NCBI GenBank assembly: GCA_017555765.1
Contig: JAFZFT010000092.1
Coordinates: forward strand, 1-64,000
Direction: 5' to 3'
Origin: Clostridia bacterium
GTDB taxonomy: Bacteria > Bacillota > Clostridia > Oscillospirales > Acutalibacteraceae
Length of the DNA stretch: 64,000 nucleotides
In this document: positions 47,984 to 57,592 of the stretch, piece after piece
How positions within the stretch are numbered: position 1 is the first letter of the stretch
Layout of the letters: every line of letters begins with the position of its first letter
Made by a program: the position numbers and the translations under genes
The notes under the pieces: model-generated
Told to the model about the DNA's origin: nothing
Databases searched by the model: none
What the model saw: the letters and a program-made list of their open reading frames with translations, nothing else

Positions 47984-48688
47984 ATGGGAAACTTCAAAGG
48001 TTTTGAACCTGATATTTTTACCTTACTTGAACTTAATAAATTCAATGATAGTAAGGATTTTTATGAGTCCGTTAAGGATGAAATAAAGAAAAAAGCTATA
48101 GAGCCGATGAGATATCTTGCATCGGATTTATCTGAAGAACTGTACAAAATCGACGATAAAATGAATCTTATTCCATCAAAGATGGTTTCAAGAATCAGAA
48201 GAGATACAAGATTTTCCAAAAACAAGGATTTATACCGCTCCAACGTTTGGTGTATGTTTATGAGAGACAAGCATCAGTGGATGTATCAGCCTTGTATGTG
48301 GTTTGAATATTTTCCCGACTCGTATGGGTATGGAGTAGGTATGTTCAGAACAGACGCTGATTATCTGCAGTGCTTCAGAGAGTACCTTACAGAGCATCAG
48401 CAGGAATTTTCCGAGGCAATAAGGCTCATTGAGGTTACAGGTGCAACGTGTAATATTGAGTCCTATAAAAAAGAAAAGCCCGGTACTGAAAACATCTCAC
48501 CTGAGCTCAGAAAATTTTATAACTGTAAAAATATATGGTTTGTTCATTACTCAAACGATATGAAAGTACTTGTTGACGGCTCAGTAAAAACCGAACTGAT
48601 TTATGCTTTAAGAGCTTTTACTCCGTTTTATAGATTTCTTCTTAATGTTACCGAAAAAATGTATGAAAAAGGTGATTATAATGAGTGA
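47984..48688 (+). CDS. DUF2461-family protein
   Basis: A 234-residue protein with the DUF2461 core: RDTRFSKNKDLYRSNVWCMF and YFPDSYGYGVGMFRTDA. The family is widespread and uncharacterised. I use ATG 47984 with AAAGAGG upstream; TTG 47966 would lie within the preceding gene before that SD. It overlaps the phosphohexomutase gene by 8 nt. Confidence 0.87.
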   Translation: MGNFKGFEPDIFTLLELNKFNDSKDFYESVKDEIKKKAIEPMRYLASDLSEELYKIDDKMNLIPSKMVSRIRRDTRFSKNKDLYRSNVWCMFMRDKHQWMYQPCMWFEYFPDSYGYGVGMFRTDADYLQCFREYLTEHQQEFSEAIRLIEVTGATCNIESYKKEKPGTENISPELRKFYNCKNIWFVHYSNDMKVLVDGSVKTELIYALRAFTPFYRFLLNVTEKMYEKGDYNE

Positions 48689-50192
48689 AAATAAGTATTT
48701 ATACCTCAAGAGCGGTACCGATATCAGAGGTACTGCAGTGGAAGGCGTGCCCGGTGAAGAGGTAGAGCTTACAGATGAAGCAGTTTTTGATCTCACTGTC
48801 GGGTTTTGCAAATGGCTTAAAGAAAACGGATATAATAAAAATAATAAAATTGCAGTAGGGCACGATTCAAGAATTTCCGCTGAACGAATAAAAAACTGTA
48901 TTTTTAAAGCTCTTTCACAGTTTGATTATGAGATCTATGACTGCTCTTATGCATCTACACCTGCAATGTTTATGTCTACTGTAGATATGGATTTCGTTGC
49001 TTCTGTTCAGATAACTGCAAGTCATCATCCGTACAATAAAAACGGACTCAAGTTCTTCACTGTTAACGGCGGATTAGACGGTAAGGATATAGTCAGAATA
49101 ACAGAGCTTGCAGTTGAAGGCTTTGATATTAAAGATAAAGCGCCAAACGTTGTACCTTGCGATTATATGACTCAGTACGCAAAAAGACTCAGAGATATGA
49201 TTTGCCGTGAGGTTAACGCTGATGATTATGATAAGCCTTTAAAGAATTACAGGATTGTAGTTGATGCGGGTAATGGTGTCGGCGGATTTTACGCAACTGA
49301 TGTACTCGAGCCCCTCGGCGCGGATATTAAGGGAAGCAGATACCTTGATAAAGACGGTATGTTCCCGAATCACGCACCAAATCCTGAAAACAAAGAAGCG
49401 ATGAAAGCAATATGTGAGGCTACCGTCAGCAGCAACGCTGACCTCGGTATTATATTTGATACTGACGTTGACCGCGCCGGTTGCGTTGATGAAAACGGAA
49501 AAGAAATCAACAGAAACCGTCTTGTAGCTTTAGCCACACTTATAGCTCTTGAAAATAATGAAGGAGGTACTGTTGTTACTGACAGTGTAACCTCTACGGG
49601 GCTTACTGATTTTATAAACAACACTCTCGGTGGTGTTCATTACAGATTCAAGCGCGGATATAAGAATGTAATCAATGAGCAGATTCGTCTTCAGAGTGAA
49701 GGTGTTAACTGTCCTCTTGCTATTGAAACCTCAGGACATGCCGCTTTCAGAGAGAATTACTATCTCGACGACGGAGCTTATCTTATTACAAAGATTATTA
49801 TTAAGATGGCTCAGCTCGGCAAATCCGGCAAAAAGATTAATTCTCTTATTGAGAATCTTATAGATCCTGCTGAAGAGCAGGAGTTCCGCTTTAAAATCAA
49901 CGAAAAGGATTTCAGAAGCTATGGTCTTAATGTTATAGATGAGCTTGAGAAATTTGCATCTGAACAGGATGGATGGAGAATAGCCGACGATAACCGTGAG
50001 GGTATCAGAATTTATTTTGATGGCGCTGATGAAAAGGGTTGGCTTTTACTCAGACTGAGTGTGCATGATCCAATAATGCCTTTAAACATCGAAAGTGATG
50101 TTGTTGGCGGAGTCAGGACAATAGCAGATAAATTTATTGGTTTTATTAAGCGTTATGAAAAACTTGATATTACTTCAATTTTAAAATATTAA
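48681..50192 (+). CDS. Phosphohexomutase (phosphomannomutase/phosphoglucomutase family)
   Basis: A 503-residue alpha-D-phosphohexomutase. SGTDIRG at the start, the phosphoserine loop TASHHPYNKNG (Ser114), the metal loop DTDVDRAG and the sugar-binding ETSGHAAF are in order. It interconverts hexose 1- and 6-phosphates for cell-wall or polysaccharide precursors; glucose versus mannose preference cannot be read here. AAAGGTGA precedes ATG 48681, inside the end of the DUF2461 gene. Confidence 0.93.
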   Translation: MSENKYLYLKSGTDIRGTAVEGVPGEEVELTDEAVFDLTVGFCKWLKENGYNKNNKIAVGHDSRISAERIKNCIFKALSQFDYEIYDCSYASTPAMFMSTVDMDFVASVQITASHHPYNKNGLKFFTVNGGLDGKDIVRITELAVEGFDIKDKAPNVVPCDYMTQYAKRLRDMICREVNADDYDKPLKNYRIVVDAGNGVGGFYATDVLEPLGADIKGSRYLDKDGMFPNHAPNPENKEAMKAICEATVSSNADLGIIFDTDVDRAGCVDENGKEINRNRLVALATLIALENNEGGTVVTDSVTSTGLTDFINNTLGGVHYRFKRGYKNVINEQIRLQSEGVNCPLAIETSGHAAFRENYYLDDGAYLITKIIIKMAQLGKSGKKINSLIENLIDPAEEQEFRFKINEKDFRSYGLNVIDELEKFASEQDGWRIADDNREGIRIYFDGADEKGWLLLRLSVHDPIMPLNIESDVVGGVRTIADKFIGFIKRYEKLDITSILKY

Positions 50193-50213
50193 TTGCTGAT
50201 AAGGAGGGGACAT

Positions 50214-51542
50214 ATGCGGAAATATTTTACGGCGTTTATTGCTTTTGCACTTTTAGCTGTTGTTTTAACTGCTATCTGTCTTGTTAATTTTAAGCCGATT
50301 GATGCGCTTATGAAGCCTCCTATGTCAGGTGGAGAAAATCATAAGATTCAGGTGGCTTTTGAAGAGTCGCTCGATGAAAGCTACAAACTGCGAGTGCCGT
50401 TGAGCGGTACTTACCGTTCTGCTTATATTTCCGAAGACCTCAATAATGACGGTCAGGAGGAGATTATCGTACTTTATTCCACAGAGGATGAAGTGGATAT
50501 AGTTAAAATATCCTTTATGATGAAAATCAATAACAAGTGGACTGTTGTATCTAAGCTTGAAAGTAATTACAGTGAAGTTCATCAGGTAAAATTTGCAGAT
50601 ATTGACGGTAATGGTGTAATGGAAATGCTTGTAGGTTGGACTGTTTACCGCAACGACCTTTCAAGATATCTGAATGTTTATAGTATCCCCGTTGAAGGTA
50701 GCGGTACATTTAAGAGCTTATACAGTACACCTTATCTTGTATTCGATACAGTTGATATTGATTCTGACGGAATATCCGATATTGCGACTTTTGAATCCGC
50801 TGACGATGGAATTAATCTTTCATGTAATATGTTCAGTGACGGAGCTGTTACTAAAAAAGCTGCAATTGCCCTAGATGCTTCTGTGTACAGTATAAACACC
50901 TTATCTTATGATAATGGAGCTGAAGATGAAGGTTTAAGGATGTACGTTGATTCATATAAAATTGACTCAGGAATGATAACTGAATGCATATGCTGGGATA
51001 AAACCGAGGAGCGATTCATTAAAGTAAAATCCAATGGTGTGAGCGTGCTTTCTTCCAGACTCACAGGTGTAGCCTGTCAGGATATTGATAACGATGGTAA
51101 TATTGAAATACCGATTGAAATACCACTGAAAGACAGTACACTCATCAGTGGCGCAGGTGCAAGTGCGACAGGTACACAGAATTTAATTAAGTGGGTAAAG
51201 CTTGACAATAACGGATTCAGCACCGTTACTCATCAACTTATTTATAATAACAATGACTTTGGTATAACTTTTAACGAAAAATGGCTTAAATATGTTACTG
51301 TTATAAATAACTACACAAACAACTCCATAAGATTTTATTCAACGAAGGATGACGATCAGACTTTATTATTTGAATTAAGGTATACTTCTACTCAGTTAGA
51401 GGAAGATGCACTGTCAAATAAATTTAAGTTTTTGACCGAAACAAACAAAGGTAAGCTCTTTTACACAATATACAATGCCGATATTGATTTAAGTATAAAT
51501 AAAATTTACTTAGAAAACACAATTGTTTTATACGGGGTGTGA
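50214..51542 (+). CDS. Membrane-anchored beta-propeller-like protein with four DxDxDG-type motifs
   Basis: A 442-residue protein with one N-terminal membrane helix (residues ~5-25) and a large extracytoplasmic part. Four calcium-loop-like motifs recur: DLNNDGQEE, DIDGNGVME, DIDSDGISD and DIDNDGNIE, as in FG-GAP/VCBS propeller repeats. The sequence before the anchor end lacks a clean lipobox. It is followed 4 nt later by a response regulator and a sensor kinase, so an accessory sensing or ligand-binding role is possible. AAGGAGGGG precedes ATG 50214. Confidence 0.75.
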   Translation: MRKYFTAFIAFALLAVVLTAICLVNFKPIDALMKPPMSGGENHKIQVAFEESLDESYKLRVPLSGTYRSAYISEDLNNDGQEEIIVLYSTEDEVDIVKISFMMKINNKWTVVSKLESNYSEVHQVKFADIDGNGVMEMLVGWTVYRNDLSRYLNVYSIPVEGSGTFKSLYSTPYLVFDTVDIDSDGISDIATFESADDGINLSCNMFSDGAVTKKAAIALDASVYSINTLSYDNGAEDEGLRMYVDSYKIDSGMITECICWDKTEERFIKVKSNGVSVLSSRLTGVACQDIDNDGNIEIPIEIPLKDSTLISGAGASATGTQNLIKWVKLDNNGFSTVTHQLIYNNNDFGITFNEKWLKYVTVINNYTNNSIRFYSTKDDDQTLLFELRYTSTQLEEDALSNKFKFLTETNKGKLFYTIYNADIDLSINKIYLENTIVLYGV

Positions 51543-51546
51543 GAAT

Positions 51547-52248
51547 ATGAGGACAATTTTAGTAGCTGAGGATGAAAGCTCGATAAGAGACTTTATTGTT
51601 ATTAATCTTAAAATTGCAGGTTTTGAAGTTATTGAAGCTTCTAACGGCTCAGAAGCTGTGGAGATGTACGATAACAATTCGGAGCAGATTGATATAGCTT
51701 TACTTGATATAATGATGCCCGGATTATCCGGTCACGATGTTTGTAAGCATATCAGAGAAAACAATGCAAACGTCGGTATTGTTTTCCTTACTGCTAAAAC
51801 TCAGGAGCAGGATATTATCGGAGGCTTCCGCTACGGCGCAGACGATTATGTTACTAAGCCATTTTCACCTTCTGAGCTTGTTGCACGTCTTGAGACACTG
51901 TACAGACGTGTTGAGTACAGTAAGAATCTGATTAAATCTACACCGAGTGATAAAATTACCCTTGGTGATTTTGAACTTGATCTCAAAAAGCATTGTATTT
52001 CCAACAAGGGAGAGGTTATAGAACTCACACAGATAGAATTTCAGATTCTTGAGTGCTTCTTTAACGAACCCGGGAAATCTATTGACAGAAAGTACATACT
52101 TAACAAGGTGTGGGGCGACCCGTACTACGGTGACGACAAGGTTGTCGATGTAAATATAAGAAGATTAAGGCTCAAGCTCGAGGAAAATCCTTCTAATCCA
52201 AGACATCTGATAACAATCTGGGGACAGGGCTACTGCTGGAAAGAATAA
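51547..52248 (+). CDS. OmpR/PhoB-family response regulator
   Basis: A 233-residue regulator. The receiver domain has the acidic pair in VAEDESS, phospho-acceptor Asp54 in LLDIMMPG, and the conserved Thr/Lys (LTAKT, YVTKPFSP). A C-terminal winged helix (VWGDPYYGDDKVVDVNIRRLR) binds DNA. It lies directly before its sensor kinase and after the propeller protein gene. GGGGTGTGAG precedes ATG 51547. Confidence 0.95.
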   Translation: MRTILVAEDESSIRDFIVINLKIAGFEVIEASNGSEAVEMYDNNSEQIDIALLDIMMPGLSGHDVCKHIRENNANVGIVFLTAKTQEQDIIGGFRYGADDYVTKPFSPSELVARLETLYRRVEYSKNLIKSTPSDKITLGDFELDLKKHCISNKGEVIELTQIEFQILECFFNEPGKSIDRKYILNKVWGDPYYGDDKVVDVNIRRLRLKLEENPSNPRHLITIWGQGYCWKE

Positions 52249-52271
52249 AATATTAGAATGGGAGGTGCTGT

Positions 52272-53699
52272 ATGAGAAAATCAATAAAGAAAAGATGGGC
52301 TAAAAATATTTTATTGAGTATGATTATAGTGCTTCTCGTTTGCTCGGCAATAATTCTGTTTTCCATATATAACAGATATCAGAATCACGCTGAACAGACA
52401 ATCAGAGCAAGAATAACTAAATCGGTTGACACTTATTTTATGCCGTACAGTAATGCAGATGATGAAGAGTTTGCTTTAATTGCTGCCGATTTTGTTGACA
52501 GCTTTCTCTATAAAGATATGATGGAAGTATGGGTGCTCGACAAGAATGGTAATATGATAGCATCTTCAAGCGGATTCAGTGAGGAAAATAAGCGTGATTA
52601 TGATGACTTTTCAGAAGCAACCTATTCTGATAGCCGGATAGGGTCATCTCTTACCAGACTTGAATCCGGTGAACATATAACTGCGGTTTCCTATATTCTG
52701 CGCGATGAAACAGGAGAGATATACGGAGCATTGAGATATATGATATCTATGCAGGATGCGGATAATCAGTTTATGCTCATTACAATACTTGTAGTTGTTA
52801 TTTTTATTCTTGTTGTGTTGGTTTTTGCAATGTCAGGTGTTTACTTCATTTCATCCATTGTTAATCCTTTGCAGAGGATTAACAATACTACCAAGGAAAT
52901 AGCGAAAGGCAATTTTAAAGTACGAATTGAATCTGTAAACGATGATGAAATCGGTGAATTGGCTTCATCAATAAACGATATGGCTCATCAACTCAGCGAA
53001 ATAGATGAAATGAAAAATGATTTTATCTCAACGGTTTCTCATGAAATAAGAACGCCGTTAACCGCCATCAAAGGCTGGAGTGAGACTATTAAAAGTGTAG
53101 AAAACGATGCTGAATTAAGAGAAAAAGGGCTGAACATAATTATAGATGAGACAACACGTCTCTCTGTTATGGTTGAAGAGCTTCTTAATTTCTCTCGAAT
53201 TCAAAGCGGAAAATTTACTGCGAACAAAGAGAAAATCAATCTCAATCTTATAGTTGAACAAGCTTTTGATATTTATAATCAGAAATGCATTGGTGAAGAT
53301 GTAACTCTCAGTTCAAATCACACTAACAGAAATATCCTGGTTTATGCTGATAAGGATAAAATACTTCAGGTACTTATAAATGTTCTGGATAATGCACTTA
53401 AGTACAATCGCAAGGGTGGAAAAATTGAGATTGCCATTGAAAAATATAAAAAGTACGGTAAAGTTACAGTTTCGGATACCGGTTGCGGAATCGATAAAGA
53501 AGATCTTAAACATGTAAAGGACAAGTTTTACAAAGCAAATAATACTGTCAGAGGTACAGGCATCGGTCTGGCAGTTGTAGATGAGATTATAAATATGCAC
53601 AACGGTATTTTTAATATCAAAAGTGAAAAAGACAAGGGTACGGTTGTAGAAATATTCCTTCCCTTATATAAAAAGGAGTCAGAACATGAACAAAAATAA
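52272..53699 (+). CDS. Sensor histidine kinase
   Basis: A 475-residue kinase. Helix 1 (residues ~13-33), an outside sensor domain to about residue 167, helix 2 (~168-195), a HAMP domain with NPLQRINNTTKEIAKGNF, HisKA with phospho-acceptor His257 in VSHEIRTPLTAIKGW, and a HATPase domain (NVLDNALKYN, DTGCGID, GTGIGLAVV). Pairs with the response regulator upstream. GGGAGGTG precedes ATG 52272. It overlaps the next gene by 14 nt. Confidence 0.95.
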   Translation: MRKSIKKRWAKNILLSMIIVLLVCSAIILFSIYNRYQNHAEQTIRARITKSVDTYFMPYSNADDEEFALIAADFVDSFLYKDMMEVWVLDKNGNMIASSSGFSEENKRDYDDFSEATYSDSRIGSSLTRLESGEHITAVSYILRDETGEIYGALRYMISMQDADNQFMLITILVVVIFILVVLVFAMSGVYFISSIVNPLQRINNTTKEIAKGNFKVRIESVNDDEIGELASSINDMAHQLSEIDEMKNDFISTVSHEIRTPLTAIKGWSETIKSVENDAELREKGLNIIIDETTRLSVMVEELLNFSRIQSGKFTANKEKINLNLIVEQAFDIYNQKCIGEDVTLSSNHTNRNILVYADKDKILQVLINVLDNALKYNRKGGKIEIAIEKYKKYGKVTVSDTGCGIDKEDLKHVKDKFYKANNTVRGTGIGLAVVDEIINMHNGIFNIKSEKDKGTVVEIFLPLYKKESEHEQK

Positions 53700-54678
53700 A
53701 GAAACTGCTTGCAAGCTTTCTATAGGCGGACAGGCACTTATTGAAGGTATTATGATGCAAGGACCGAACGGTGCGGCAATTTCCGTCAGATGTCCCGATG
53801 GTACTATTGACACAGAAAAAATCAAGGTTAAACATATTAAAGATAAAATCAAATTTCTTGGATGGCCTTTCATAAGAGGTGTTGTAAATTATATCGAATC
53901 AATGGTTTTCGGATATAAATGCCTTATGATTTCTGCGGATAAATCAGGTCTTGAGGATGTTGATGTCAATGATGAGAATGCTTCAAAGCTTGATAAATGG
54001 CTCGGTGAGCATCTCAACAAGAAGGTTATGGGTGTTATTACCGGAATTGCATCGATAATTGGTGTACTTCTTGCGTTTTTGCTCTTTTTCTACCTTCCTA
54101 CCGCAGCGGTTAATTTCCTCAATAAGCTCTGTGACGGTGCAATTACAAATTACCGTGCTATCTTCGAAGGTATCATAAGGATGTCAATATTTGTTATTTA
54201 TATTGCTCTTGTTTCACTTATGAAGGACATTAGACGTACTTTTATGTACCACGGCGCAGAGCATAAGACAATATTCTGCTATGAAAACGGACTCGAGCTT
54301 ACAGTTGATAACGTAAAAAAGCAATCCCGTTTCCATCCAAGATGCGGTACAAGTTTTATATTCGTTATAATCATTATCAGTGTAATTATTTCATCTGTAA
54401 TTTCTGTTACAACTACTCTCCATTCAAATAACCTTCTTTGGATGGGTGTAAAGCTTCTAATTTTACCGCTTGTTACAGGTTGTAGCTATGAGTTTATTAA
54501 GTACGCGGGAAGACATAACAATATTTTTGTAAAAGTGCTTGCCGCCCCCGGACTGTGGATGCAGAGACTTACAACTAAAGAGCCTGATGACGAAATGATC
54601 GAGGTAGCAATCGCCGCTTTCAAGGCAGTGCTTCCTGATGAAGAAAAGGATAAGGAAAAGGCTGAAGATGAAGCTTAA
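53686..54678 (+). CDS. DUF1385 membrane protein (YqhQ-like)
   Basis: A 330-residue protein with the family hallmarks GGQALIEGIMMQGPNG and YHGAEHKTIFCYE, a metal-site-like His-Glu-His arrangement, and about four membrane helices. Function unknown; in Firmicutes it is often next to prmC, as here. It starts within the end of the histidine kinase gene and overlaps prmC by 11 nt. Confidence 0.9.
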   Translation: MNKNKETACKLSIGGQALIEGIMMQGPNGAAISVRCPDGTIDTEKIKVKHIKDKIKFLGWPFIRGVVNYIESMVFGYKCLMISADKSGLEDVDVNDENASKLDKWLGEHLNKKVMGVITGIASIIGVLLAFLLFFYLPTAAVNFLNKLCDGAITNYRAIFEGIIRMSIFVIYIALVSLMKDIRRTFMYHGAEHKTIFCYENGLELTVDNVKKQSRFHPRCGTSFIFVIIIISVIISSVISVTTTLHSNNLLWMGVKLLILPLVTGCSYEFIKYAGRHNNIFVKVLAAPGLWMQRLTTKEPDDEMIEVAIAAFKAVLPDEEKDKEKAEDEA

Positions 54679-55510
54679 TACAATTTACAGTGAAATAACC
54701 ACCCGTTTTGAAGAGGTTTGTGAAAATCCCTCTTTTGAAGCGAAGGAACTGATTAAGCATATATGCTCTCTTAACGAAACTGAGTTTCTTCTCGGTAGGA
54801 ATAACGAAATATCCGTCGACGTAACAGATAAAATATTAAGTCTTACTGAAAAGCGTCTTATAGGTATACCCTTGCAGTACATTATCGGTGAGTGGGATTT
54901 TATGGGACGAATCTTTAAGGTAGGTGAGGGCGTTCTTATCCCGAGGCCTGAAACTGAAATACTTTGTCAGTACGTTGTTGATATGCTTAAGGGTAAGTTG
55001 TCGCCTTGTGTGTACGATTTATGCTCGGGCAGCGGTTGTATTGCAATTTCAATTAAACTTGATACTCCAGATGCTGATGTATACGCTGTAGAAAAAAGCA
55101 AGGATGCATATTTTTATCTCGACACAAATAATAAGTCGCTTTGTTCCGGATCGGCAGTTACGCTGATAAATGGTGATATTTTCAATGTTGATGAATTCAA
55201 GACACTTCCCAAAGCGGATGTTATTGTAAGCAATCCGCCTTATATCAACAGTGATGAGATTTCAGGATTACAAAAAGAAGTTCAGCATGAGCCTGTAATG
55301 GCGCTTGACGGTGGTAGTGACGGACTTGACTTTTACCGATTAATAATTACTGAGTGGAAATGTCTTCTCAAGGATGATGGCATTTTTGCTTTTGAGTGCG
55401 GAGAAAATCAAGCTGATGCAATAAGCGATATACTTAAAATCAACGGATTTGACAGTTTGGTTATAAAAGATTATAATGATATTGACAGAATAGTAATCGG
55501 AAGGAGATAA
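54668..55510 (+). CDS. prmC: Release factor glutamine methyltransferase
   Basis: A 280-residue methyltransferase. LCSGSGCIAISIK binds SAM and the catalytic motif SNPPYI (NPPY) places the glutamine of the release-factor GGQ loop. The N-terminal helical domain (ELIKHICSLNETEFLL) is also present. ATG 54668 is preceded by AAGGAAAAGG. It lies after DUF1385 and 2 nt before the M50 protease gene. Confidence 0.95.
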   Translation: MKLNTIYSEITTRFEEVCENPSFEAKELIKHICSLNETEFLLGRNNEISVDVTDKILSLTEKRLIGIPLQYIIGEWDFMGRIFKVGEGVLIPRPETEILCQYVVDMLKGKLSPCVYDLCSGSGCIAISIKLDTPDADVYAVEKSKDAYFYLDTNNKSLCSGSAVTLINGDIFNVDEFKTLPKADVIVSNPPYINSDEISGLQKEVQHEPVMALDGGSDGLDFYRLIITEWKCLLKDDGIFAFECGENQADAISDILKINGFDSLVIKDYNDIDRIVIGRR

Positions 55511-55512
55511 TA

Positions 55513-56196
55513 ATGGGAGTATTATCTAAAATTTTAAATAACGGCTTTAACACTGATACTTTGCTTGCAATATTTGCATCTTTGTTTGTTATATTCTGTG
55601 TATTGCCTGTCCACGAGTATGCTCATGCAATCACAGCTTATAAGCTTGGGGATAAAACAGCTAAATTTAAAGGTCGACTTACAATGAATCCGCTTGCGCA
55701 TATTGATCCTATCGGTGCGATTATGATTTTGCTTGTAGGCTTCGGCTATGCTAAGCCCGTACCTGTAAACATGAGAAATTTTCCTCGCAATAAGAGAAAA
55801 ATATATATGGGTATAACTGCATTAGCGGGTCCTCTGTCCAATATTCTTATGGCTTTTATAATGACAATATGTTATTGTCTGTTCTTCAAGCTGTATATGG
55901 AAAGTTTCAGCTCTATGTATTATAATCTTTGCGTATTTTTCAGTTATGCTTCGATTATAAACATTTCACTTGCAGTATTTAATCTTATTCCCATTCCGCC
56001 TCTTGACGGCTCAAGAATTATGAATGCAGTACTTCCTGATAAGTATTACTATAAAATAATGCAATATGAGCGTTACATTATGATTGCGTTATTCGTACTT
56101 ATATATATCGGAATTCTCGACAAGCCGTTAAGTATTGCTGTTAGTGCGGTTAGTGACGGATTAATAAAAATAGCATCAGCTATTGTAGGCGTCTGA
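55513..56196 (+). CDS. Site-2-type M50 membrane metalloprotease
   Basis: A 227-residue membrane protein. HEYAH (His34, Glu35, His38) is the zinc-binding motif, and PIPPLDGSRI gives the third ligand Asp. About five to six membrane helices, no PDZ domain, so it belongs to the small YwhC/Rip3-like group. Its substrate is unknown; it is regularly found next to scpA. AAGGAGATAATA precedes ATG 55513. Confidence 0.92.
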   Translation: MGVLSKILNNGFNTDTLLAIFASLFVIFCVLPVHEYAHAITAYKLGDKTAKFKGRLTMNPLAHIDPIGAIMILLVGFGYAKPVPVNMRNFPRNKRKIYMGITALAGPLSNILMAFIMTICYCLFFKLYMESFSSMYYNLCVFFSYASIINISLAVFNLIPIPPLDGSRIMNAVLPDKYYYKIMQYERYIMIALFVLIYIGILDKPLSIAVSAVSDGLIKIASAIVGV

Positions 56197-56220
56197 TTAT
56201 TATTTTGATTTCGGTGAATT

Positions 56221-56979
56221 ATGGAAAAAATACAGTACAAGCTGGATGTATTTGAAGGACCACTGGATCTTCTCTTGCATCTTATAAGTAAACACAAATT
56301 AAATATAAATGATATACCGATTTTTGAGCTTGTAGAGCAGTATGTTGATTATGTGCGTCAGATGGAAGAAGCCGACATGGAAATCGCGAGTGATTTTCTT
56401 GAAATGGCCGCCCGTCTTGTTTACATTAAGTCAGTGTCACTGTTGCCTGTATATGAAGAAGCAGAACAGCTCAAGAAGGAGTTGACGGGTGAGCTTCTTG
56501 AATATCAGGATTGCAAGAAAATGGCAGCCAAAATTGCTGAGACTGCTGACGGATTCGACTTTTTCTATCGCAGCACAATGAAAATTGAAGCTGATAAAAA
56601 GTATGAGCGTCTACACGAAAGCAACGAGCTTGTCGGATACTATCTTGAGGCTGTCGGCAGAGGCAAAAGAAAGCTTCCGCCGCCTATTGAAGCGTTTACG
56701 GCTATTGTTACTAAGAAAATCGTTTCTGTTGCGTCACGGTTAGGCGGTATCTTCTCAAAACTTAAAAGAAAATCTATTAATAGATTAGGTGATTTCTTTG
56801 AGGATACATCGTCAAAATCAGAAATGGTTGCAACCTTTCTTGCTATACTTGAGTTGATTAAAGCAAGAAAAATCACCGTTGACGGAGAGGGAGAAAACTC
56901 TCTTGTTCAAAAATCCGGGGATATAGAAAATATCGACGAATTTACACTTAGTGCGGAAGGGGATAACTATGGTGAATGA
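56221..56979 (+). CDS. scpA: Segregation and condensation protein ScpA
   Basis: A 252-residue kleisin. The N-terminal DVFEGPLDLLLHLISKHKLNI motif binds the SMC neck, and EMAARLVYIKSVSLLP follows. The C-terminal winged helix (SEMVATFLAILELIKARKI) caps the SMC head. With SMC and ScpB it compacts and segregates chromosomes. It overlaps scpB by 11 nt. Confidence 0.97.
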   Translation: MEKIQYKLDVFEGPLDLLLHLISKHKLNINDIPIFELVEQYVDYVRQMEEADMEIASDFLEMAARLVYIKSVSLLPVYEEAEQLKKELTGELLEYQDCKKMAAKIAETADGFDFFYRSTMKIEADKKYERLHESNELVGYYLEAVGRGKRKLPPPIEAFTAIVTKKIVSVASRLGGIFSKLKRKSINRLGDFFEDTSSKSEMVATFLAILELIKARKITVDGEGENSLVQKSGDIENIDEFTLSAEGDNYGE

Positions 56980-57559
56980 TGCAGAATTAATCGCTACACT
57001 TGAGGCTGTACTTTTTGCGGTGGGAGAGCCGATTGAACTAAATAGATTATCCCAGGGTTTACAGGTAAGTCAGGAAATTATTGAAAATGCATTACATATT
57101 CTGAAAGAAAAATATAATTGTGAAGAGTCGGGATTATGTCTTTTGAAGCTAGATGACAAATATCAGCTCTGTACCAAAAAGATTTTCGCTGACAGTATAA
57201 GACGTGTAATCGAGATAAAAAAGAATGCGCCCTTGTCACAGGCAGCTTTTGAAGTGCTGGCAATCATCGCTTACAATCAACCTGTAACAAAAGCTTTTAT
57301 TGAGCAGATACGCGGTGTAGACTGTAGTGCGGTTGTAACTAACCTTTGTCAGAAATGTCTCATTGAGGAAAAGGGGAGACTTGATCTTCCGGGAAGACCT
57401 TTAATTTACGGTACTACTCCTGAATTTTTAAGGTGTTTCAACCTCTCTTCTCTTGATGACCTTCCAGAATTGCCCGAAAAAGAAAAAAATGAAGAAAAGA
57501 CTGAAAATATAGAAGAAGATTTGGATTTACTAGTTGACGAAAACGAAATTTTAGAGTAA
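56969..57559 (+). CDS. scpB: Segregation and condensation protein ScpB
   Basis: A 196-residue protein with two winged-helix domains (LEAVLFAVGEPI; LSQAAFEVLAIIAYNQPVTK, IRGVDCSAVVTNL, GRPLIYGTTPEFL) and an acidic C-terminal tail. Partner of ScpA and SMC. ATG 56969 has AAGGGG upstream. Confidence 0.97.
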   Translation: MVNDAELIATLEAVLFAVGEPIELNRLSQGLQVSQEIIENALHILKEKYNCEESGLCLLKLDDKYQLCTKKIFADSIRRVIEIKKNAPLSQAAFEVLAIIAYNQPVTKAFIEQIRGVDCSAVVTNLCQKCLIEEKGRLDLPGRPLIYGTTPEFLRCFNLSSLDDLPELPEKEKNEEKTENIEEDLDLLVDENEILE

Positions 57560-57592
57560 CATATAATGAGAAAGTTATAAGGTGGTGAAGGA

